Source of the DNA: Magnetococcales bacterium
GTDB taxonomy: Bacteria; Pseudomonadota; Magnetococcia; Magnetococcales; JADGCH01
Assembly (NCBI GenBank): GCA_015228995.1
Contig: JADGCM010000015.1
Location: forward strand, 1 to 19,739
DNA: 19,739 bases
Reading direction: 5' to 3'
The first letter of the stretch is position 1. Each line of letters opens with the position of its first letter. A program made the position numbers and the translations under genes. This document shows positions 13,444 to 19,739 of the stretch, piece by piece. The notes beneath the pieces are model-generated. The model did not search any database. It was not told the DNA's origin and saw only the letters and a program-made list of their open reading frames with translations.

Positions 13444-13866
13444 TTACGGTAGAATCAACTCTCCCGCTGGTCCCAAGGGAAACATGGGCGCCCAGGTGAT
13501 CTCCCAAGGGTGACCATCCGGGTCGGCAAAGTAGGCGGTGCGTCCCCCCCACGGGGTATCAGTGGCTGGTTGCAGCGGCGCGGCACCACAGGCCAATACC
13601 GTGGCCAGCTCACGATCGACATCTTCACGCCGTGGAACGTTGATTCCCAGTGTGATCCCGCCGGAAACGGGATGGGTACCTGTTTTTCCGGTATCTGCCA
13701 ACAATTCATCCATGGGGTAAAGCGCAATCCCCATGGAGCCGGTCTGAAAGAAACAAACCTGTTCACAACTGGCTTCAGAGGCCTTCCAGCCGAGCATTTC
13801 ATAAAAAGCGCGTGCCTTGACCAAGTTGCTGACGCCGAGGGTAACCAGGGAGAGCCGTTGATCCAT
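13444..13866 (-). CDS. VOC-family (glyoxalase/bleomycin resistance fold) protein
   Basis: The 140-residue protein begins MDQRLSLVTLGVSNLVKARAFYE, characteristic of a common VOC subfamily, and ends with TAYFADPDGHPWEITWAP, the usual second metal-site region (the Glu in WEITW as ligand). The centre has GIALYPMDELL and GITLGINVP. Members are metal-dependent dioxygenases, isomerases or binding proteins; substrate cannot be predicted. ATG 13866 was chosen because family members start M-(D/E)-Q-R. GTG 13878 is an alternative and would overlap the metG stop by 4 nt (GTGA). Either way it follows metG closely and is probably translated from the same message. Confidence 0.85.
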   Translation of the reverse strand: MDQRLSLVTLGVSNLVKARAFYEMLGWKASEASCEQVCFFQTGSMGIALYPMDELLADTGKTGTHPVSGGITLGINVPRREDVDRELATVLACGAAPLQPATDTPWGGRTAYFADPDGHPWEITWAPMFPLGPAGELILP

Positions 13867-13874
13867 GCCGTCGA

Positions 13875-15914
13875 TCACTTAACCCGCATACCAGGCTGGG
13901 CGCCGCTATCCGCTGCCAGTAGATAGAGGTCGCTACCCGCCGTGCCAGCGGCCAACACCATCCCCTCGGAACGACCAAATTTCATCTGGCGCGGCTGTAA
14001 ATTGGCCACCATCACCGTCAGCCGTCCCACCAATATCTCTGGATTGGGGTAGGCAGCCCGAATACCCGCCAATACCGTGCGCTGCCCCTGTGCCCCCAGG
14101 TCCAGGGTTAGGCACAGCAGCTTATCCGCCCCAGCGACCAAAGTCGCCTGTTCAATACGGGCAATACGCAAATCAACCTGGGCAAAGAGATCGTAGGGGA
14201 TCTCAGGGAGCAGCTCTGGGGCTGCAGGCACTACCACCGATGGTGTTGGCGGCGGCGATGGCGGCGGCGGTGCTGCTGCTGCCAACAACATGGCATCTAT
14301 GGTGGCCCGCTCAATGCGGGCCATGAGATGAGAAAAAGGCTGGATTGGTTGGTCAAACAGTGGCGTCTCTCGGGCATCCCAACTCAATGCCGGTAGGTTA
14401 AACAAAGCCGCTACTCGCGCCGCTGTCAGCGGCAAGGCTGGTTGCAAATAGGTCGCCAGCAACCGAAATAGATTGAGGGCCACCGTGCAGCTCTGCTGTA
14501 CCAATAACTCCTGCCCGGGCTGTTTCGCTAACTTCCAGGGCGACTGTGCCTCCACATATTGGTTGGCCCGCTCTGCCAGACGCATGATCGCCTGCATGGC
14601 ACGCGCAAACTCACGCCCCTCGTACAAAGCTCCAATTTCATCACCAGCCGCGACAAAGGCCTGATAAAGCCCACCGTCGTCTGGATAGACCGCTGCTAAC
14701 CGCCCCCCCCCCTGCTTATGGATAAAACCGGCGGTACGGGAGGCTAAATTCACTAACTTACCAACCAAATCACTGTTGACCCGTGCGATAAAATCGTCGA
14801 GGTTGAGATCGATATCGTCGATGCGACTGGTCAGTTTGGTGGCGTAGTAATAGCGCAAATACTCTGGGTTGAGCGTATCCGGGTAGTGGCGGGCATCGAT
14901 AAAAGTGCCCCGCGATTTCGACATCTTCTGGCCATTGACGGTGAGAAAGCCGTGGGCAAAGATGGCGTTCGGCGTCCGAAAACCCGCTCCATGCAGCACC
15001 GCTGGCCAAAACAGGGCGTGAAAATAGAGAATATCCTTACCGATGAAGTGATACACCTCCGTGGGCCGGTCTGCATCGTTATTGAGCCAGTAATCATCAA
15101 AGCAACGTCCCTGTTGCTGACAATAGCTCAAGGTGGTCGCCATATAACCGATCGGAGCATCCAGCCAGACGTAGAAAAACTTCCCGGGCGCATCGGGAAT
15201 AGCAAAACCAAAATAGGGAGCATCACGCGATATATTCCAATCCTTCAGCCCACTGCTGAACCACTCCTCCAACTTATTGGCTACCTCGTCTTGGATATGT
15301 CCCCCGCGCGTCCACTGTTGCAAGAAGGGACGGAAATCGTCTAACTTGAAGAACAGATGCTCTGAGTCACGCGCCACCGGGGCCGTACCACACACCGCAC
15401 AACGGGCATCGGTCAACTCAAGCGGCGTATAAGTCGCACTACAGGCCTCGCAACTATCCCCATATTGATCAGCCGCTTGGCAAACCGGACAACAACCACG
15501 AATGAACCGATCCGGTAAAAACATCTGGTCGTGCGGACAATAGGCCTGTTGGATAACAGCCGTACGAATATGGCCAGCAGCCCTATGCTTGAGGTAGATC
15601 TGCTCCGCCAGTTGCCGGTTTTCAGGGGAATGGGTGCTGTAATAGTGGTCAAACTGAATCGCAAATCGGTCAAAATCGCGCCGATGCTCCTGAGACATCC
15701 GCTCAATCAGCTGTTCCGGGGTGACTCCCTCCCGTTTGGCACGCAGCATAATCGGTGTGCCGTGGGTATCGTCGGCACACAGATACAGACAATCGTGCCC
15801 CCGCAAACGCTGATAACGCGCCCAAATATCGGTCTGGATATACTCCACCAAATGACCCAAATGGATTGCTCCATTGGCATAAGGCAGGGCACTGGTGACC
15901 AGAATACGGCGCAT
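13875..15914 (-). CDS. metG: Methionyl-tRNA synthetase
   Basis: MetG charges tRNA-Met for initiation and elongation. From ATG 15914 it is 679 residues, like E. coli MetG (677). The class I signatures are HLGH (18-21) and KMSKS (330-334). The connective domain has four CxxC pairs-type knuckles: CPVC (142-145), CEAC (155-158) and CAVC (172-175), the two-knuckle zinc form of the E. coli type. After the anticodon-binding domain comes an Ala/Pro-rich linker (about 550-575), then the C-terminal tRNA-binding/dimerisation domain (FAQVDLRIARIE to GMVLAAG). A longer frame to 15989 overlaps ftsZ and is not the start. A run of ten G on the coding strand (14703-14712) encodes QGGGR. The start lacks a clear ribosome binding site. 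It follows ftsZ by 19 bp. Confidence 0.97.
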   Translation of the reverse strand: MRRILVTSALPYANGAIHLGHLVEYIQTDIWARYQRLRGHDCLYLCADDTHGTPIMLRAKREGVTPEQLIERMSQEHRRDFDRFAIQFDHYYSTHSPENRQLAEQIYLKHRAAGHIRTAVIQQAYCPHDQMFLPDRFIRGCCPVCQAADQYGDSCEACSATYTPLELTDARCAVCGTAPVARDSEHLFFKLDDFRPFLQQWTRGGHIQDEVANKLEEWFSSGLKDWNISRDAPYFGFAIPDAPGKFFYVWLDAPIGYMATTLSYCQQQGRCFDDYWLNNDADRPTEVYHFIGKDILYFHALFWPAVLHGAGFRTPNAIFAHGFLTVNGQKMSKSRGTFIDARHYPDTLNPEYLRYYYATKLTSRIDDIDLNLDDFIARVNSDLVGKLVNLASRTAGFIHKQGGGRLAAVYPDDGGLYQAFVAAGDEIGALYEGREFARAMQAIMRLAERANQYVEAQSPWKLAKQPGQELLVQQSCTVALNLFRLLATYLQPALPLTAARVAALFNLPALSWDARETPLFDQPIQPFSHLMARIERATIDAMLLAAAAPPPPSPPPTPSVVVPAAPELLPEIPYDLFAQVDLRIARIEQATLVAGADKLLCLTLDLGAQGQRTVLAGIRAAYPNPEILVGRLTVMVANLQPRQMKFGRSEGMVLAAGTAGSDLYLLAADSGAQPGMRVK

Positions 15915-15933
15915 CGGCGTCAATAACGGCCCG

Positions 15934-17169
15934 TCATAATTTTTGTTCGCGCTGCCGACGGATGTAAGTCGGCTCCTCAAGGTCGCCATCGTGGTTCAGC
16001 GTACTGAAGTTGGCACGTCGCCGACCAGCCGCTTGCCCCACTACTTTTCTCTCCGGCAGGCGCAACTCCTCATCATGCGCCTCCTCAGCCAATTCTGCTG
16101 CGGTCGGTCTGGTGCCGGTGGTATGGCCCTGCGGCCGACCCACAGCAACATTACGCCCCCCTCCTCCCACGGCACGCAACTGCCCCTTCGCGGGCAGAGC
16201 GACCTTGTCCGCAATGCCAATACCGGTCGCCACCACCGTAATGCGCACCGAGTCCTGCATGGTTTCATCGATAGCGGTACCAAAGATGATGTTGGCATCT
16301 TCGTAGACCATCTCCCGCACCATAGAGACGGCCTCGTTAATCTCACGCATGGTCATTTTGTAATCGCCAGTGACATTAATCAGTACCCCGCGCGCCCCAT
16401 GCACCGACACGTCATCTAGCAACGGGCTGGAGATGGCCATCATCATCGCATCCACAGCACGGGTATCGCCGGAAGCCTCGGCAGCCCCCATCATCGCATG
16501 GCCCATCTCAGCCATAACGGTACGCACATCAGCAAAATCGACGTTGATCACCCCCGGTACCGTGATCAGATCGGTGATGCCACGCACAGCATCGTACAAC
16601 ACGCTATCCGCCTTCCGAAAAGCCTCTACCATGGGGGTATTCTGACCGGAAACGCCGACCAATTTCTGGTTAGGGATGGTGATAATGGTATCGACGTGCC
16701 GCCGCAGCTCCTCCAATCCCTGCTCGGCAAAAGCCGAGCGCTTATTGCCTTCAAAATCGAACGGCTTGGTCACCACCGCTACCGTCAAGATCTCCATCTC
16801 TTTGGCGATTTTAGCAATGACTGGCGCCGCCCCCGTACCCGTGCCGCCACCCATACCGGCGGTAATGAACACCATATCAGCGCCACGAATGGCTTCACGA
16901 ATCCGCTCCTGGCTCTCTTCAGCCGCCCTCATTCCCACGTCTGGCTTGGCGCCCGCGCCCAAACCACGGGTCAGATTTTCACCGATTTGAATGCGGGTCG
17001 GGGCCAAACTGCGCTGTAACGCCTGCGCATCGGTGTTGGCAACAATAAACTCCACCCCAGCAAGCTGCGATTGAATCATGTTGTTGACAGCGTTACCACC
17101 GCCGCCACCTACACCGACTACCTTGATGCATGCGTCAAAATCGTTTCCGGAATCAAATTCAAAACTCAT
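15934..17169 (-). CDS. ftsZ: Cell division protein FtsZ
   Basis: FtsZ is the tubulin-like GTPase that builds the division ring. From ATG 17169, with GGGGGGAGA 8 nt upstream, it is 411 residues. The GTPase domain has VGVGGGGGNAVNNMI (18-32), the GGGTGTG tubulin signature (108-113 region) and the catalytic T7 loop NVDFAD (209-214). The linker (about 320-390) is Gly/Arg/Ala-rich. The C-terminal peptide EEPTYIRRQ differs from the common D-I-P-x-F-L-R-x-Q but keeps the Pro, aromatic, Arg and Gln that bind FtsA and ZipA. The 54 bp gap to ftsA is AT-rich and might hold a weak promoter. metG follows instead of the often-seen lpxC. Confidence 0.98.
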   Translation of the reverse strand: MSFEFDSGNDFDACIKVVGVGGGGGNAVNNMIQSQLAGVEFIVANTDAQALQRSLAPTRIQIGENLTRGLGAGAKPDVGMRAAEESQERIREAIRGADMVFITAGMGGGTGTGAAPVIAKIAKEMEILTVAVVTKPFDFEGNKRSAFAEQGLEELRRHVDTIITIPNQKLVGVSGQNTPMVEAFRKADSVLYDAVRGITDLITVPGVINVDFADVRTVMAEMGHAMMGAAEASGDTRAVDAMMMAISSPLLDDVSVHGARGVLINVTGDYKMTMREINEAVSMVREMVYEDANIIFGTAIDETMQDSVRITVVATGIGIADKVALPAKGQLRAVGGGGRNVAVGRPQGHTTGTRPTAAELAEEAHDEELRLPERKVVGQAAGRRRANFSTLNHDGDLEEPTYIRRQREQKL

Positions 17170-17223
17170 TGTATCATCTCCCCCCAAGAGCCGAATCCCG
17201 ATCAATACATTAAATATTACAAT

Positions 17224-18459
17224 CTAGAAAATACCACTAAACCAGCCACGAACCCTGTGGAACAAAGACCGAACCCCGCCGCCATCGTCCACAGCGTACT
17301 GAGACGACTCCCGCCGTTCATAACGACTGGCATACAATACCAAGCCCACCGATGTTGAGAAGGCCGGGCTATCGACCACATCGACCAAACCGCCGATCCC
17401 CTGCGGATTGCCGCGGCGCACCGGTTTATTGAACACCTCCTCAGCTAACTCGACCATCCCCTCGGTGATGGCCGAACCTCCGGTCAAGACAATGCCGGCG
17501 TCGATATCGTGCTCGAACCCAGAACGGACAATCTCGCGATTGACCAGCGTAAACAACTCCTCTACCCTTGGCTCAAGGATCTCCGCCAGGATATGTCGCG
17601 CCAACGAACGCGCCTTGCGTTCGCCGATGCTCGGCACCTCGACCACCTCATCCGGACTCACCATGGATGCCAATGCGCAACCGTAGGTACGTTTGAGCTG
17701 CTCTGCCTCCCAAGTTGGCGTCCGCAAGCCGACGGCAATGTCGTTGGTCAAATGGTCGCCACCGATTGCCAGCACCGCTGTGTGCTGGATGTAGCCTTTG
17801 CTGAAAATGGCAATATCCGTGGTGCCGCCGCCAATATCCAATAGACAGACGCCATGCTCACGTTCATCCGCAGTCAATACCGCCTCAGCGGCTGCCAGCG
17901 GTTCAGCGATCAGTGTCATGACGTCCAGACCGCACAGATTGGCACACTTGATGATGTTTTGGGCGGAAGAGATTGCCCCAGTAATGATGTGAACGCTGGC
18001 CTCTAATCGGGTTCCCGACATACCAAGAGGCTCTTTGAAGACTTCGGTGGTATCGACCTTGTACTTTTGGGGAATGACGTGCAGGATCTCACGGTCGGCA
18101 CTGATCGGTTGCGCTCGCGCCGCATCCCAAACACGCTGGACATCGTACTCGGTCACCTCACGATCACGAATGGCCACCACCCCATGCGAGTTGCCACAAC
18201 GGATGTGGGCCCCTGAGATGCCGGCATAGACAGGGCCAATCTGGACACCCGCCATCATCTCTGCCTCTTCGATGGCCTGCTGCATACTCTCGCGGGTGGC
18301 CTCAATGTCCACCACCACCCCTTTCTTAAGCCCACGCGACAACCGACTGCCCATACCGATGATGTCGACGCGACCATCCGGTTGGACATCCGCTACCACA
18401 CAACATATTTTTGTTGTACCAATATCTAAACCGACAAATATATTTTGGTCTCTAGACAT
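17224..18459 (-). CDS. ftsA: Cell division protein FtsA
   Basis: FtsA is the actin-like ATPase that tethers FtsZ to the membrane and recruits later division proteins. The 411-residue protein has the phosphate-1 loop VGLDIGTTKICCVV (9-22), the SHS2 (1C) domain (about 85-165), the phosphate-2 motif LLDIGGGTTDIAIF (near 205-218), the adenosine motif IVLTGGSAITEG, and a C-terminal amphipathic helix SLFHRVRGWFSGIF that should insert in the inner membrane. ATG 18459 has only GGATGATG upstream. It lies 65 bp after ftsQ and 54 bp before ftsZ, the standard order. Confidence 0.98.
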   Translation of the reverse strand: MSRDQNIFVGLDIGTTKICCVVADVQPDGRVDIIGMGSRLSRGLKKGVVVDIEATRESMQQAIEEAEMMAGVQIGPVYAGISGAHIRCGNSHGVVAIRDREVTEYDVQRVWDAARAQPISADREILHVIPQKYKVDTTEVFKEPLGMSGTRLEASVHIITGAISSAQNIIKCANLCGLDVMTLIAEPLAAAEAVLTADEREHGVCLLDIGGGTTDIAIFSKGYIQHTAVLAIGGDHLTNDIAVGLRTPTWEAEQLKRTYGCALASMVSPDEVVEVPSIGERKARSLARHILAEILEPRVEELFTLVNREIVRSGFEHDIDAGIVLTGGSAITEGMVELAEEVFNKPVRRGNPQGIGGLVDVVDSPAFSTSVGLVLYASRYERRESSQYAVDDGGGVRSLFHRVRGWFSGIF

Positions 18460-18491
18460 AACACATCATCCAGATTAATGGCAGCCAATAC

Positions 18492-18518
18492 CGACAAAAT
18501 CGACAAAATCGACAAGAG
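18492..18518. repeat. Three tandem 9 bp units in the ftsQ-ftsA gap
   Basis: CGACAAAAT occurs twice in a row (18492-18500, 18501-18509), followed by CGACAAGAG (18510-18518). It lies in the 65 bp between the ftsQ stop and the ftsA start. A short direct repeat like this may arise from slippage or, less likely, bind a regulator. Confidence 0.6.
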
Positions 18519-18524
18519 ACGACG

Positions 18525-19232
18525 CTACATGGCCCCCGTAGTCTGAGCCGGCCGCACCGCTATCAGGCCAGCAACTCGGAGATCAACTTGGCGTATCTGC
18601 CGATCAAGCATTCTGTATTTCTTTTGTAATCTTTTTAGCAACAATAACTCCGACTCAACTGCGGGAGAAAACAATACCTTCAAGCCACTACGGGTGTACA
18701 TGGCCCATCGCTCCCCCGGTAAAAAAGCCACCTCAGCCACCTGTTGCCGTAACCAGGGATGTCGGCCCAATAGGTTCATGATACGGACCACCGACTCCGC
18801 CCGAATATCGCCACCCACCATGTACACGATTGGCTGCAAATAGGGGTCGGTAGGGCGCAACTCCTTGATGGGCTGACCATATTCATCCAGCAACCACAGC
18901 TGATCCCCTCGCCTAGTCAGACAGACCGGCACCTTTTCCTCCAGCTTGACAATCAGCGTGCTGGGTAACAGTCGCTCCACACGCGCTTGCCGCACCCAAG
19001 GCAACGCCTCCAGCAACTGCTCCCGCAACTTGCCCGGATTCAAGGTCAAGATATTGATGTCGTCCGGCACCTGTAGAGCACTGATGACCTCGTTTTCAGC
19101 GGTGTTAACCACCCCATGCAAACGAATGCCTTTGACCGGAAAATACCCCGGACGAAAAGCCTCGCGCCACCCCACCAGCACGCCGACCACTAACACCAAT
19201 ACCAACAACCGCTTAATCCAACGTGCTGTCAT
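18525..19232 (-). CDS. ftsQ: Cell division protein FtsQ
   Basis: FtsQ is a bitopic inner-membrane protein that links early and late divisome proteins through FtsB and FtsL. From ATG 19232 it is 235 residues: a short basic cytoplasmic start (MTARWIKR), one membrane helix (about 9-24), a POTRA domain (about 35-105; FPVKGIRLHGVVNTAENEVI, LPWVRQARVERLLPSTLIVKLEEKVPV) and the beta domain to the end (WLLDEYGQPI, FLPGERWAMYTRSGLKVLF). The start overlaps the end of ddl by 20 nt. A longer reading to 19313 lies within ddl and is unlikely. Confidence 0.95.
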   Translation of the reverse strand: MTARWIKRLLVLVLVVGVLVGWREAFRPGYFPVKGIRLHGVVNTAENEVISALQVPDDINILTLNPGKLREQLLEALPWVRQARVERLLPSTLIVKLEEKVPVCLTRRGDQLWLLDEYGQPIKELRPTDPYLQPIVYMVGGDIRAESVVRIMNLLGRHPWLRQQVAEVAFLPGERWAMYTRSGLKVLFSPAVESELLLLKRLQKKYRMLDRQIRQVDLRVAGLIAVRPAQTTGAM

Positions 19233-19739
19233 GACCAACCACGCCGAGCCGAGTCCCTTGGAGAATACGCTCCACCAAAGCGTCGAAATCGATCCCCACT
19301 GCAGCGGCCGCACGAGGAGCCAAGCTCAATTCAGTCATGCCAGGGATGGTGTTGATCTCCAGCACCGAGGGCAAAGCGGCCCCATCCAAATCAACCCCCA
19401 CCATCAAATCAACCCGCACCAAACCGCGACACCGCACCAAATCGTGCGCCAGCAACGCCATTTGGCTCACCTGTGCCTGATCTGCCACCGATAAAGAGGG
19501 CGGCGGCATCAAATAGTCGGTCCGACCGGAATTATACTTGTTATGATAGTCGTAAAATCCCTGCTTGGGACGAATCTCAATCAGGGGCAACACCTGCCGA
19601 TCCAGGATCGTGGCCGTGACCTCGGCACCCATAACCGCCTGTTCAAGTAAAAAGCGCTGGCAACCAACCGTCACCGCCAGCTCCGCCAACAGCGACGCCG
19701 CTCGACCCGGACCATCGACCCGGACCACCCCCACACTCG
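19213..19739 (-). CDS. ddl: D-alanine--D-alanine ligase, C-terminal part (cut by window edge)
   Basis: Ddl joins two D-alanines for the peptidoglycan stem peptide. The visible ~175 residues cover the last part of the ATP-grasp domain: FLLEQAVMGAEVTATIL, LPLIEIRPKQGFYDYHNKY, the loop that closes over substrate, GRTDYLMPPP, then RVDLMV and the metal-binding LEINTIPGMTELSLAPRAAAAVG. The frame is open to the right edge with no stop, so the first half lies outside. Position before ftsQ is the normal place for ddlB. Confidence 0.95.
   Translation of the reverse strand, partial: SVGVVRVDGPGRAASLLAELAVTVGCQRFLLEQAVMGAEVTATILDRQVLPLIEIRPKQGFYDYHNKYNSGRTDYLMPPPSLSVADQAQVSQMALLAHDLVRCRGLVRVDLMVGVDLDGAALPSVLEINTIPGMTELSLAPRAAAAVGIDFDALVERILQGTRLGVVGHDSTLD

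Noticed and set aside
15912..15989. Earlier start for metG at 15989
   Set aside because: It would overlap the conserved ftsZ tail and add 25 residues before the MRRILVTSALPYANG start that the family shares.
15943..16419. Long open frame antisense to ftsZ
   Set aside because: It lies wholly opposite conserved FtsZ coding sequence, with no family signature.
1..19739. CRISPR arrays, tRNA genes, insertion sequences
   Set aside because: No regularly spaced repeats, no tRNA-like cloverleaf sequence and no transposase signature were seen on either strand by eye.

Overview
This is a core, housekeeping stretch of a bacterial chromosome, almost fully coding, with no tRNA, CRISPR array, insertion sequence or phage gene that I can see. 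The organism looks like a proteobacterium. The S6-PriB-S18-DUF2232-L9 order, hemA close to prfA, ddl-ftsQ-ftsA-ftsZ, CysZ and YpjD all fit. It is not a textbook gammaproteobacterium, however. PurF is the [4Fe-4S], propeptide-bearing type, S18 carries a CxxC...CxxH zinc-ribbon signature, and the first bases of 16S rRNA read GAACGAACGCTGGCGG instead of the GATTGAACGCTGGCGG common in Gammaproteobacteria. I would place it in an early-branching gamma-, zeta- or magnetococcal-like lineage, but the window alone does not settle this.

Layout. Positions 1-57 hold the 5' tip of a 16S rRNA gene on the minus strand. It is preceded by a leader with two well-formed tandem promoters (P2 at 241-268, P1 at 349-376). 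Then, on the minus strand, come pgeF, a small lytic transglycosylase and ypjD (2937 down to 423). Divergently, on the plus strand, lies the ribosomal protein operon rpsF-priB-rpsR-DUF2232-rplI (3040-5546). Its leader matches the known S6:S18 autoregulatory RNA. FmdB and CysZ follow (5657-6748) and converge on purF with overlapping 3' ends. On the minus strand hemA, a methyltransferase, prfA and purF run from 11384 to 6655. An accessory pocket (11565-13400) holds two convergent genes, a small protein with an HPGGGQYDC motif and a PD-(D/E)XK nuclease-like protein. The right side is the division cluster ddl-ftsQ-ftsA-ftsZ on the minus strand, continuing directly into metG and a glyoxalase-fold (VOC) gene where lpxC would often follow ftsZ.

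How the genes work together. Translation dominates: 16S rRNA, S6, S18, L9, RF1 and Met-tRNA synthetase, with HemA sharing glutamyl-tRNA between haem synthesis and translation. Cell envelope and division come next: Ddl, FtsQ, FtsA, FtsZ, PgeF and the lytic transglycosylase. Haem and cytochrome c biogenesis (HemA, YpjD), purine synthesis (PurF) and sulfate uptake (CysZ) make up the rest.

The most unusual thing here is a family of three ~58-60 bp GC-rich, hairpin-forming repeats (2068-2127, 5551-5608, 8113-8171). One copy lies across the pgeF/transglycosylase junction. There it appears to supply the last 17-18 codons and stop of pgeF plus the Shine-Dalgarno and GTG start of the next gene. I found no convincing new multi-gene system. 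The convergent pair at 11565-13400 is the only candidate, and it is speculative.
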